The notes under the pieces were generated by a model. It made no database searches. It worked only from the letters and a program-made list of their open reading frames with translations, and had not been told where the DNA came from. The position numbers and the translations under genes are program-made. Positions 9,945 through 18,353 of a stretch of DNA of 32,854 bases are shown here, in pieces. The stretch is from Pseudomonadota bacterium (lineage in GTDB: Bacteria; Pseudomonadota; Gammaproteobacteria; UBA9339), in assembly GCA_021781615.1 (NCBI GenBank), contig JAJXWM010000018.1, positions 1 to 32,854 on the forward strand, in the 5' to 3' direction. Every line of letters begins with the position of its first letter. The first letter of the stretch is position 1.

Positions 9945-10190
9945 TTTTTTTAACCCCTCGCTGCTAACCCTGGAGAGCGAAGCGAAGGTTAGTAGTCCGC
10001 GATAGGTGCGCATCGAAGGGCGTTGTTTGCTGTTGGCCCGTAGATGCATCGTGCCGTAAAGCCATTGTGGCGTTTCCCAGCCGCAGGGCGAATCGCGGCA
10101 AAAGGAAAACCTGCCGCGTAAACGAGTGGCATTTAGGGGTCAGGATGGCCTAAACGCTTAACGAGTTAGCGGCACGCTTGTGTTTTTAAA
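9945..10190. other. GC-richer structured segment, possible ncRNA or repeat element
   Basis: This stretch is clearly richer in GC than its flanks and full of pairing segments: CTGCTAACC with GGTTAGTAG around 9960-9992, and GCGGCA with TGCCGC around 10094-10116. No convincing ORF lies on either strand; the 101-codon minus frame over it is composed of low-information sequence. I cannot name it. Candidates are a structured RNA, a decayed mobile element or an intergenic repeat family. Confidence 0.4.
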
Positions 10191-10445
10191 AATCATGGTT
10201 GGTTACCTAAACAATAATTTGTTGTTCTCTCATTCTAAGCTAAAGATTAACATAATTTACTTTAAACAATATTAAGGTAGTATTAACTTATGAGCTACCT
10301 TTACATAATTAATAATTGATTTTTTAAGGGAGGGTGATTAACAGAACAAGCATAAAATCTCTTATTTTTATTTAAACAGCACGCCGTCAAAAGCGCCGAA
10401 CACAGTTGACAACGCTAACCAAATTACCTCATTACAAGAAATAAC

Positions 10446-10772
10446 GTGGCTACCAAAATTGTAACCGCCAGCCAATCGTCTGGCAATTTAAATTTTAAAA
10501 CGGCGCGAGAAATGATCAATAGACTTTTAAGAGAAGAAAAAATAAAAACACCACTAGATGATGGAATAATTAAAGGCAATGCTTCATCGCCCGTGTCGGA
10601 AGTAAGAGTCAAATCATACGTCAAACAAGAACTAGCTAAAAATATTGGCATAATTTCAGAAGAACTTAAAAAACTTAAGTCATTGGGGTTTTATCATAAA
10701 ATGGCAAACAAAATTTCTTCGCCATTGATCAAGTTATACTGCGCTACTAAATTTGCAACTGGCAAATAATAA
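10446..10772 (+). CDS. Small protein of unknown function (paralogue fragment at 30905-31079)
   Basis: About 107 aa from GTG 10446; no strong ribosome binding site is visible. No signal peptide or membrane segment. The C-terminal half (YVKQELAKNIGIISEELKKL, then GFYHKMANKISSPL and LYCATKF) recurs in a truncated copy at 30905-31079, so this is a real family. Upstream, another frame encodes a coding-like NSTPSKAPNTVDNANQITSL (about 10375-10440), so the gene may have lost its original start through a frameshift; that is inferred. Both copies sit a few hundred bp ahead of a secreted hydrolase gene. I do not recognise the family. Confidence 0.5.
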
Positions 10773-10930
10773 GACGCGGATCAAGATCGAATAAAATTGG
10801 TGCAATTATAAGGCTGCATTTAGTTAACAACTATACCCCATCCAGCTTTTTAATATTTACTTAAGTTTTTTTGCTTGTAAGGATATTGGTTTAGAGTAAA
10901 TAAATGAATGTCCTGTAAAATAGTTAAAAA

Positions 10931-10950
10931 TATGCTATGCTATGCTATGC
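10931..10950. repeat. TATGC x4 short tandem repeat
   Basis: Four perfect pentanucleotide copies lie 20 bp upstream of the predicted -35 box of the protease gene. Pentanucleotide tracts in promoter regions can change copy number by slipped-strand mispairing; a switch here is inferred. Confidence 0.9.
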
Positions 10951-10970
10951 GGGTTTGGTTCTTATTCTTA

Positions 10971-10999
10971 TTGTTAATTTTAAAATGAGAGTAGATAAT
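10971..10999 (+). promoter_or_regulatory. Predicted sigma70-type promoter of the protease gene
   Basis: TTGTTA (4 of 6 consensus) and GATAAT (5 of 6) are separated by exactly 17 nt, giving a 5' leader of about 70 nt before ATG 11075. Confidence 0.5.
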
Positions 11000-11074
11000 A
11001 TATTACTTGTTCAGCGTTTTAAACTTAGAATAATTGTTAATTAGTTCAGATTATGATTAATGCGGAGTTAATTT

Positions 11075-12802
11075 ATGAATATGTATGTAAAGACTGTCTT
11101 TACAATCGTCTTATGTATCTCATGTATGACTGCAATAGCAGCAGATAGGTTTATTGTAAAATATAAGCTAAGTGAATCTCAAAAAGCTTTTTTAGCATCT
11201 CATGCTGGCGCTGATGCAAAGGAAGCCAGAGCAAAGATCAGAAAGGAGTTACGGGAGAGGCTCTCAAATGAGCAAATTGATGCATTATCAAAAGCAGCTG
11301 AAGTTAAAGAAGCAGTCAAAATTCAAGCAACAGATTGGCACTCTTTGGGTGATGGTGCTCATGTTATTATATTAAGTGAAGATTTAAGTGAGGCACAAAC
11401 TGAAAAGTTTATTAATAATGTTTCTCAATATAATGATATTGAGTCTATCGAGGAAGATAAAGAGCTAAAAGCTTTTTCAGCACTAAATCCTACTTATCAG
11501 TGGGATATGACAGGCCAAAAAGAATTTCTAACGGAACCTACATGGAGTGGCGATAATTTTAATAAAGCATGGACTGCGCTTGAGAGCTACGGCAATTTCC
11601 CAGGAAAAAACATAACTGTTGCTGTTTTAGATACAGGCTATACACCGCACCCTAATTTTATAGACAATCTACAACCCTTGAATGGACAAGCCGGGGTTTA
11701 TGGCTACAAATTTATTTCAGATTGCCGAATGTCTGGAGAATGTCCAGCGTCTACTACAGATGTAGATGCAAGGAACGATCCACACAGCAAATATACACCA
11801 AACGGACTGGATTTGGGTGATTTTATAACTGCTGCAGATACTAATTATAAAATTTTTCGTTGGAAATTAGCACGAGAGTCATCGTGGCATGGATCACATG
11901 TGATAGGAACGATAACAGGTAACGGATATAACATAAATAATTCAGATTATATGACAGGTGGCGCTTATTGGACTAGGGTCGTCCCTGTACGGGTTCTTGG
12001 GAAAAGCAGTATGATGTCAGACATAACAGATGCCATGATGTGGGCGGCTGGGTTTGAAGTGGATAATGTTGATGGTTCGCCAGTTCCTATTAATCCAAAT
12101 CCCGCACAAATTATTAGTATGAGCCTTGGAGGCACAGGCCAATGTAATATACGGTTTCAAAACGTGATAAATGATTTGGTTAGAGAAGGAGTAATAATAG
12201 TAGTTGCTGCGGGTAATGAGAAACAAAATATCAAAAACGTTATTCCTGCTGGTTGCAACAATGTGATTTCTGTAGCAGCAAAAGAGCCAACTGGTAGGCT
12301 AGCCTATTATAGTAACTTTGGAAACACAACAATAACAGCTTCTGGCGGTGATGGTAGAATTTCAAACCCATTATCCATGATTAAATCGACAGTATGGTCA
12401 TCCTTAAAGGAATATCAAACCCCAGAAAACGGTGGTCAAGGAATTTGGAAAGAGATGGAGGGGACTTCTATGGCAACATCCCATGTATCTGCAGCAGTAG
12501 CAATTTTAATTGGTCTATTGAAAGCTCAAAATAAAACGTATACCAATAAAGACATTGTCGAATTATTACAAAAAAGTGCAACAGAATATACCGAATGCAA
12601 TGCCGATGGTTGTACAACAGGCTTAGCCTTAGATGTGTATAATGCTGTTAATAATGTATTACTGCCTGATTGTATTAAGTGGTTTTATTCTGCATCAAAA
12701 ACCGTGGCTAATATAGCAGTAGGCGCAGTAATAGATGGCGTCACAGTTTATTTCTTGTATAGACTCATGACATATGATAGAGAGGTTGTGTCAGCACCTT
12801 GA
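11075..12802 (+). CDS. Exported subtilisin-like (S8 family) serine protease
   Basis: 575 aa; GGAG lies 7 nt before ATG 11075. A signal peptide (about 1-22, ending MTAIAADR) precedes an inhibitor-I9-like propeptide (starting RFIVKYKL) and the peptidase domain. Catalytic Asp186 is in VAVLDTGY, His272 in WHGSHVIGTI and Ser465 in GTSMATSHVSAAVA; oxyanion Asn381 is in AAGNEKQN. The complete triad implies an active endopeptidase secreted to the periplasm or beyond. The C-terminus (about 545-567, TVANIAVGAVIDGVTVYFLY) is a hydrophobic segment followed by a short polar tail, so the mature enzyme may be membrane-anchored. Several Cys residues in the body could form disulfides. It is a single-gene unit with its own promoter. 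Confidence 0.93.
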   Translation: MNMYVKTVFTIVLCISCMTAIAADRFIVKYKLSESQKAFLASHAGADAKEARAKIRKELRERLSNEQIDALSKAAEVKEAVKIQATDWHSLGDGAHVIILSEDLSEAQTEKFINNVSQYNDIESIEEDKELKAFSALNPTYQWDMTGQKEFLTEPTWSGDNFNKAWTALESYGNFPGKNITVAVLDTGYTPHPNFIDNLQPLNGQAGVYGYKFISDCRMSGECPASTTDVDARNDPHSKYTPNGLDLGDFITAADTNYKIFRWKLARESSWHGSHVIGTITGNGYNINNSDYMTGGAYWTRVVPVRVLGKSSMMSDITDAMMWAAGFEVDNVDGSPVPINPNPAQIISMSLGGTGQCNIRFQNVINDLVREGVIIVVAAGNEKQNIKNVIPAGCNNVISVAAKEPTGRLAYYSNFGNTTITASGGDGRISNPLSMIKSTVWSSLKEYQTPENGGQGIWKEMEGTSMATSHVSAAVAILIGLLKAQNKTYTNKDIVELLQKSATEYTECNADGCTTGLALDVYNAVNNVLLPDCIKWFYSASKTVANIAVGAVIDGVTVYFLYRLMTYDREVVSAP

Positions 12803-12808
12803 ATCCTT

Positions 12809-13145
12809 CAGGGTCAAGTCCCAACAACTGACAACGAAAGACAGTTAAATTAATTTGTATAGGTTTTCAATATCATTAGCCAAAGATGAGGTATTAGATT
12901 TAAGCATTATTAATGCGACAGACGACTTGTGGGATACTTCTGTAACTGATGTTTTTAAAAAAGTTTGCAATACTTTTGAATTTTTCGCCGGATAATTGTG
13001 CAGCAAGATAGATAGCAATTGTTCTTGGTAAGTTACCTTTTATGCGATCTACTATTTGTAACGTCTCAGGAAAAACATGGTAATAATCAGCAACTATCTT
13101 ACATATGTGTCGCATGCTTGGTTGGGTGCAAACATTTTTTTGATG
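12809..13145 (-). pseudogene. RAYT C-terminal remnant with its 3' flanking repeat
   Basis: This is a near-identical duplicate of the 3' end of the RAYT at 26576-27538, including the trailing GGGTCAAGTCCCAACAACT repeat and about 100 codons (ICKIVADYYHVFPETLQIVD, KGNLPRTIAIYLAAQLSGEK). Homology breaks near 13145, removing the HUH catalytic half. A one-base difference near 12904 breaks the old reading frame close to its end. Confidence 0.85.
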
Positions 13146-13496
13146 GGATGTTGATATTTGCTAGCATTCTTTCTATTTAAATAATTCACTTTGGGCGGTA
13201 TATACTAAACGCGGGGGATGAAACTAACATATGTAGGCAGAGGAAATTGTCACCTAGAAAAAAAGAAAAAATTCTGAAATATTTACTTTTTATCCATCCG
13301 GCACTTTTTTGTGGATCTCTCCTGACCGCTCAATGCCATATGGCTTTGAAAATTTTGTGGTCTACATAGCTGAAGGTTGTCTTAGAACAGACATGACGAT
13401 AATAATTTGCTCATCCCCGAATTATCGTATTTAATGCGCAGATCAAACTATCAGTCTTGAGTTCGGATATCGGTTAAGAATCTTTTTACACTGCTT
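13146..13496. other. Intergenic region
   Basis: No gene recognised. A 7-bp hairpin, ACACTGC-tttta-GCAGTGT (13488-13506), overlaps the stop codon of the reverse transcriptase remnant. Confidence 0.4.
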
Positions 13497-13665
13497 TTAG
13501 CAGTGTTTGATGATTAGCTTACCGTTGTATTTCTTTATATTCATTCCAAGAAAGTCAAATCCTTCATCGATATGAGCTATCAATGTTTTCTCTTGTGATA
13601 ATGATAACCCTCTTTTTTCCAAAAAGGTTTCAATAGTTGGTTTAACTTTATTTTTCAGCACTATA
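13497..13665 (-). pseudogene. Group II intron reverse transcriptase/maturase fragment
   Basis: About 53 codons match the end of the reverse transcriptase/thumb region of LtrA-type proteins: KNKVKPTIETFLEKRGLSLS, then EKTLIAHIDEGFDFLG and MNIKKYNGKLIIK. The polymerase YADD motif, maturase and endonuclease parts are absent, and the frame stops right after. The upstream part of the open frame (to 13763) is not part of this homology and overlaps the LRR gene. I saw no domain V/VI-like ribozyme sequence nearby, so only a scar remains. Confidence 0.75.
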
Positions 13666-13710
13666 AGCCCAATTTTTGCCAGCTCTCCTAGTGGATCCCT
13701 TGCTAGATGT

Positions 13711-15243
13711 CTATTTTTTACCAGTAGTAGATGATGTAGCAGCTCTAAGGTTAGGCGCGACAACCAATTCTTCTATTTGTCTTATATCTTCCGTTGTAAG
13801 GTTTGGGTGTGCTCCTTGAGTTGGTACCTGCGGTAATACTTCCTCTGCTTCCGGTTCTTCTTCGATATATAACGGTGTTGGTGGAGTTCTTGAGCTCATT
13901 GACAGTTCATCAACAGGTGTTGTTGGCGGTGCCGGGGCTTTGTATGATGTGTTAGCCGAATCTAAATCATCCTCAAATAGGGATGGCGGTGCAAAACATT
14001 GTTGTTTTTGCTCCGGAGGGGGTAACTCGATTGGTTGAGGGGCGGAACTTATTGAGCTGCTGTTTTCTGATTCGGGAAAAGATGGGGTTGATACTTCCCG
14101 GGTTCGTTTTGGTTGTTTCTCAGTAGCTAGATGAAATTCAACATCCGCAAAGATATCATTACCACCTAATCTCAAGCTTAAGTTAGTTAAACCTGCTAGA
14201 ATCTCAGAAATTTCTTTTATTGCTTCAGCACCGCCGATATTATTTTCTTCAAGATCGAGCACAATTAATCCTCTATAAAATTGTATACTTTTGGCCAGAC
14301 TTTTAGCTGCTTTCAAGCCTATTTTATTTCTATGCAAATCAATAAGACGCAAATTGTGATTTCTCTCTATGACTTTTTTAATTGCCGCGGCTCCTAATGG
14401 CCCAATATTATTACCCCCCATATAAAGCTCAATTAAACCTAAAGTGTGTCCTAAAGCCTTAGCAACGGTCTTGGCTCCTTTAGTCCCTATATTGTTTGAT
14501 CTAAGATTTAGAATGGTTAGTTCGGGGTTTCTTTCTATGGTCTCAGAGATAATCACTGCACCTTGGATCCCAAGATTATTTGCTTGAAGAAGAAGTATTC
14601 TAAGGTGCGTATGAGGGGCAAGAGCCCTATTAATTGCCAGAGCGCCAGTATGATCAATTCCATTTGCGCCCAAATCGAGTATAGTTAACTCTAAGCTTCT
14701 TGCTATCACTGGAGCTATTGCCCTAGCTCCAGCAGGACCGAGTTCGTTTTCCGCAAGAATTAATTCCCTTAATTCAGCGTGAGGCTCAAGGGATCTTGCA
14801 ATGTCTATAGCGCCATCAGGACCAATTCTATTTTTCGTTAAGTCAAGTACGGTTAAGCGCGGATTTGTTTCTATTATTCTCGCAATTTGTCTAGCTTCTC
14901 TCTGTTCTAAGTGATTATTTCGTAACCGCAGCGTAGTTAGTTGTGTGTAACTTGCTAAGCCATCAACTAATGTTTGTAGTGCTTGAGACGTAAAATTTAC
15001 ATCCTCAATAATTAGATCATGAATGCTTTGTTGGGTTAAAGTATCAACGATTTCTCTCGCTATTACTGGTGTAATCAAAGTTATAGTCTCGTCAATTTTT
15101 AGAATGGTTTTGCCACTAGCCTGATCTCTAGAAACATATTTTTCAATTGTCGCTAAACTATTACAGCTATAAATAATCGTTAGCGCGTAAAATATGAATC
15201 GGATGCTTTGAAAAAAAATACTTTTTGCGGTTTTTATTTTCAT
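13711..15243 (-). CDS. Exported leucine-rich-repeat protein (RNI/NLRC3-like repeats)
   Basis: 510 aa. The N-terminus (FFQSIRFIFYALTIIYSCNSLA) looks like a signal peptide. Residues about 75-375 hold about ten 28-residue ribonuclease-inhibitor-type leucine-rich repeats with the pattern LRxLxLxxNxIGxxGAxxIAxxL, for example LTVLDLTKNRIGPDGAIDIA and LTILNLRSNNIGTKGAKTVA. A low-complexity Pro/Ser/Glu-rich tail follows (about 385-510). This LRR class is typical of eukaryotic proteins and of effectors of intracellular bacteria; it mediates protein binding, not catalysis. The gene stands alone, and its 3' end lies about 45 bp from the group II intron remnant, so the tail may have been altered by that insertion. 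The target is unknown. Confidence 0.8.
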   Translation of the reverse strand: MKIKTAKSIFFQSIRFIFYALTIIYSCNSLATIEKYVSRDQASGKTILKIDETITLITPVIAREIVDTLTQQSIHDLIIEDVNFTSQALQTLVDGLASYTQLTTLRLRNNHLEQREARQIARIIETNPRLTVLDLTKNRIGPDGAIDIARSLEPHAELRELILAENELGPAGARAIAPVIARSLELTILDLGANGIDHTGALAINRALAPHTHLRILLLQANNLGIQGAVIISETIERNPELTILNLRSNNIGTKGAKTVAKALGHTLGLIELYMGGNNIGPLGAAAIKKVIERNHNLRLIDLHRNKIGLKAAKSLAKSIQFYRGLIVLDLEENNIGGAEAIKEISEILAGLTNLSLRLGGNDIFADVEFHLATEKQPKRTREVSTPSFPESENSSSISSAPQPIELPPPEQKQQCFAPPSLFEDDLDSANTSYKAPAPPTTPVDELSMSSRTPPTPLYIEEEPEAEEVLPQVPTQGAHPNLTTEDIRQIEELVVAPNLRAATSSTTGKK

Positions 15244-15816
15244 GTTAAGTTCTTATGAAGTGGTTTTTTATTGATCCGCGGATTCTATAGGCAATAGAGA
15301 GTATTGTAAAGTTTTTGAGAGAGCACTTCCAGGTTTTTTACCGAGAAAAGCAAGATAAAATAAGGAGCAGTAGAATCTTGAGGTGGTAGACCGGTAGGTT
15401 TCCCCTCCGATCCCCAGTTCCAACCACACCGTGCCCAATTAAGGCAGTGGGCTGAAGATCAGACATTACTCTGGTTGCTTTAACAACATAATTGTTCGCT
15501 CTACCACATAAAATTAGAAAAGTTGATGGCAAATTTTTATCGCCGGAGAAGGATATGCTCTGAGAAACAAACTAAACTACTCCCAATTCATACTTTTCTT
15601 CCGGTTCCTACGGTTTATCCATTTAAAGAAAATATGCGTAGCATGCTTGGTGAACAAAACTATGCAAGCTATCTCGAGGGATAGGTGTCAAATCCATAAT
15701 GGGCCTGTTGAAGTCTGAAAATTTTTATAAAAACAACAAATGTAGCTTCTTGTTTTTATTAGATTCCCGCTTTCGCGGGAATGACGAAATAGGCGGGTTT
15801 CAACAGCCCCATAATC
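15244..15816. other. Intergenic region with repeat elements
   Basis: No supported gene. 15380-15510 is GC-richer than its flanks and non-coding by appearance. 15702-15810 is a MITE-like element described separately. Confidence 0.45.
15702..15809. repeat. MITE-like element: CCTGTTGAA inverted ends around an ATTCCC palindrome
   Basis: GGCCTGTTGAA (15702-15712) and TTCAACAGCCC (15799-15809) form imperfect inverted ends. Inside is the palindrome ATTCCCGCTTTCGCGGGAAT (15763-15782), which fits the ATTCCC-N8-GGGAAT form known from neisserial dRS3 repeats. A related hairpin with the same end sequence lies at 19212-19254. Confidence 0.6.
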
Positions 15817-17192
15817 TTACCCATAATTATGTCCAAAAGCATCTTCGAAAGCTAAACGAGCTCTAACCTGTTCATACATATTTCGCATACCTATCCACAT
15901 TGTTTGTGGACCTGGCTCTCCGTCATTTTTTCGATTTTAAAAGCCACCAAGTGATGCAATCATTCTTACCATATCATTTAGCTTCGGCGGTTTCTCTGGC
16001 GGCTTTTTTTTGTAAAGCACAATATACATAGTTTGCCATTCTTTCGTATCAAATACACAGTCACAAGCAATGTTAGGATTCTTCCTACCTAGCATAGTTA
16101 TATATAAAATTCTCCACGCTATAATCATATATAAAACCAAACAGGCATCGAAGCGTTTCTTTTCTGTCAGTGCCAGCTTTTCTGTCTTGCACCCACTTTT
16201 TAATATCTTAAAGTAAATTTCAATTTGCCAGCGACATAAATACCATTGAATAAGTTCACTTGCTTTTTTGAAATTATCAACAACAATGCTTGTGCATAGA
16301 ACCCATTCTAATGGCTTTTTCCCTCGCGGCGGGTTAACCTCAGTTGCAATAATTATGTTGGCATCTACTGGTATATATCCAGCCCTTTGTTTTCGGCTGG
16401 ACGGCTTTAACTTAACCCGCTTGGCATATAAAGTCTATTTGACTAATCTTTTTGGTTGTCCGTTTGATGGTGGTAACTCAAATGATATAGCGCCTAATTC
16501 TCCAGATTTTTTAACTGCTGCTATTAGCTTTTTTTGTTTCTTTTTTTCATCTACTACCCCTCTATCATAAGATGATCTTATAAGCCAATGCGCTGATCCC
16601 TCCATAAATTCTTGTTGTGCCTCATGATAAAGTTCATATAAATCAGCTTCGCGATCTCCTACCGAAACCACTAATGTATCTTTTAGTTGCTGCGCCATAT
16701 TCGCTTGCTTTTTGGTGGCCTTTTACCCATCTATAGCTCTCTTTATCTGTGGGTTTGCGCAAATGATTTAACCGACTCCGCTCTTTAGAGTTTTTATGCG
16801 CTAACTCTTTTCTTGACCACTGGTAATGATCCACTATACCAAGACATAATCTTTCAGGAGTAACTGCTGGTGTTGGGTGGATAAATAATCCTTTGGTATT
16901 ATCTCGATTAATTGGACCAACATCCTTACGTTGCTTTTGTCCTGTATAATTTAGCGTCGATGTATCCTGAATGAATAAAACTACTTGGTGTTTTTTTATC
17001 CTCTCTATAGTAGCTTTTTTATGAGGTGCTAAGATGTTCTCTGCTGTTACATTATGATTCTCAAAAAATCTATATGCAGCTTTAGTTTCTCCCCAGTCCC
17101 CGCAGCTAGATGGGATACTTTCACCAGGACTTTGGCTCAGAGCTTCCAATAAATTAGTCGCTCTAGCATTCAATCGTTTGCCACCAATTCAT
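15817..17192 (-). pseudogene. Decayed IS4-family (Tn5/IS50-like) transposase
   Basis: The original ATG at 17192 has an excellent AAGGAGGT (17199-17206). After MNWW the reading frame is disturbed and about a dozen codons seem deleted, then KRLNARATNLLEALSQ and GDWGETKAAYRFF follow. Frameshifts occur near 16700 and near 16430, and an in-frame TAA follows IASLGGF at 15937. Family marks survive: first Asp in FIQDTSTLNYTGQ, second Asp in SVGDREADLYEL, and the Y-(2)-R-(3)-E-(6)-K signature in YLCRWQIEIYFKILK. The tail (DGEPGPQTMWIGMRNMYEQV) ends at a stop at 15817. With four lesions it cannot make an active DDE transposase. Confidence 0.85.
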
Positions 17193-17295
17193 AATCTTAC
17201 CTCCTTGGTTTTTGTTAGCAAATTAATTGTGTATTCAAGATCAGAAAATGGCAAATAATGTTTTTTAAATCAAACAACTGACAAAGCTTTTAGTA

Positions 17296-17394
17296 TGCGA
17301 AATATGTATGAACAGGTTAGAGCTCGTTTAGCTTTCGAAGATGCTTTTGGACATACTTATGGGTAAGATTATGGTCAGGACTTGACCCCAGGGC
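17296..17394 (+). pseudogene. Inverted copy of the Tn5-like transposase tail, joined to a GGGTCAAGTCC repeat
   Basis: Codons for MRNMYEQVRARLAFEDAFG run on the plus strand to a stop at about 17367. They are the inverted counterpart of 15809-15891 with one mismatch over roughly 83 bp. The copy is followed by TCAGGACTTGACCCC (17375-17389). It is either a second element remnant or one arm of a composite structure. Confidence 0.75.
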
Positions 17395-17402
17395 ATTTTC
17401 AA

Positions 17403-18353
17403 TTATTTTAGATTTCCGAACTCAGGAAGACCGACCTGCGGTTCTGTCATTCTCCTTTGCTCTAAAAATCCGCAAACATTTTTATGCCCCTTTTCTTCAG
17501 CAAGAGCATATGCATTTTTCCCCTCTCTATTACATGCATCAATATCTACATTTTGCTCAACAAGAAACTTCACCACCTCGGAATGCCCATTTTTTGCAGC
17601 AAGCATAAGCGCATTATCTCCCCTTAAATTAACCACATCAAGACGTGCGCCATGGGCAAAAAGCATTTTCACAATTTCACTATATCCGTTACGTGCAGCC
17701 CACATAAGGGGAGTATTATCAATGCCTATATACCCCCGAGTTTCATACTCATCTTGAAGATCTTCACTGTAAAGACCAGATTGAATATTAATTTCCGCTC
17801 TGACCGCAGGGAATTGAAGAAGCCTTTCGACGATCGCTAAATGTCCATTTTTTGCGGCATACATCAAGGCAGTTTCGTTGTAACTATCATTGCGGTTTTC
17901 AGCCGGATTAGCACCGTAACGAATAAGCAGCTCCATAATATCTTTATGACCATTTCTTGCGGCCCATATCAGCGCAGTTTTTTTGCTACTACTATACATA
18001 GCTGTCTTATCTATTGTGGCACCACTTTTAAGAAGAAGCTCTACCGCTTCTTTATGGCCATTCATTGCTGCATACATAAGCGCACTTTTGCCCTCTACAG
18101 TCATAGCATCAATTCTACCGCTTGGTAAAGCTTGAGAAAGAAGGGCATGCAAAATTTCAAGCCTGCCATACTCTGCAGCAATTATAATAGCATTTTGATT
18201 AACCAAGTTTTGTGCGCTAGGATCAGCACCACTTCTTAAAAAGAATTGTACAGACTCTAGACTTCCCGCTTCAACTGCCATTATTAAACTAGAACTTTTT
18301 TCCGCATACCCATCTATTTGTTCCACAAGAGGACGTATGCGTTCTAAAACCAT
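17403..18353 (-). CDS. Ankyrin-repeat protein
   Basis: 316 aa with eight consecutive ankyrin repeats covering almost the whole chain; the conserved TALMYAAKNGH-like helices begin at SSSLIMAVEAG, NAIIIAAEYG, SALMYAAMNG, TALIWAARNG, TALMYAAKNG, TPLMWAARNG, NALMLAAKNG and NAYALAEEKG. There is an insertion between repeats 5 and 6 and no signal peptide. Its ATG sits in ATGGTTTTAG, overlapping the stop of the upstream gene by 10 nt. There is no Shine-Dalgarno of its own, so it is translationally coupled to that gene. Ankyrin repeats bind proteins; coupling to a protease-like partner suggests targeting or control of that partner, or a former single effector now split. This is inferred. Confidence 0.85.
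   Translation of the reverse strand: MVLERIRPLVEQIDGYAEKSSSLIMAVEAGSLESVQFFLRSGADPSAQNLVNQNAIIIAAEYGRLEILHALLSQALPSGRIDAMTVEGKSALMYAAMNGHKEAVELLLKSGATIDKTAMYSSSKKTALIWAARNGHKDIMELLIRYGANPAENRNDSYNETALMYAAKNGHLAIVERLLQFPAVRAEINIQSGLYSEDLQDEYETRGYIGIDNTPLMWAARNGYSEIVKMLFAHGARLDVVNLRGDNALMLAAKNGHSEVVKFLVEQNVDIDACNREGKNAYALAEEKGHKNVCGFLEQRRMTEPQVGLPEFGNLK

Larger units (their letters stand above)
10773..11070. other. Intergenic region upstream of protease gene
   Basis: No gene. It holds the TATGC tandem repeat (10931-10950) and the best sigma70-like promoter in the window (10971-10999), described separately. Confidence 0.6.

Noticed and set aside
9744-10049. 101-codon minus-strand ORF across the GC-richer segment
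   Set aside because: It spans the repeat at 9812-9827 and structured non-coding sequence, has no family-like content and no ribosome binding site.
10120-10185. Possible integron attC site (GCCTAAACGC...GTTAGCGGC)
   Set aside because: The core does not fit the GTTRRRY rule, no matching R'' and R' pair was found, and no integrase gene is visible.
9945-10190. Possible retron or group II intron RNA, given an RT fragment at 13497
   Set aside because: The RT fragment is of LtrA type, on the other strand and 3.5 kb away, and no domain V-like or msr/msd-like fold was recognised.
13488-13506. Hairpin as a terminator
   Set aside because: The stem is only 7 bp, it overlaps a remnant stop codon, and on the minus strand it is followed by A residues rather than T.
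15338-15532. 64-codon minus-strand ORF
   Set aside because: No ribosome binding site and no coding character; it lies in a non-coding region upstream of the LRR gene.
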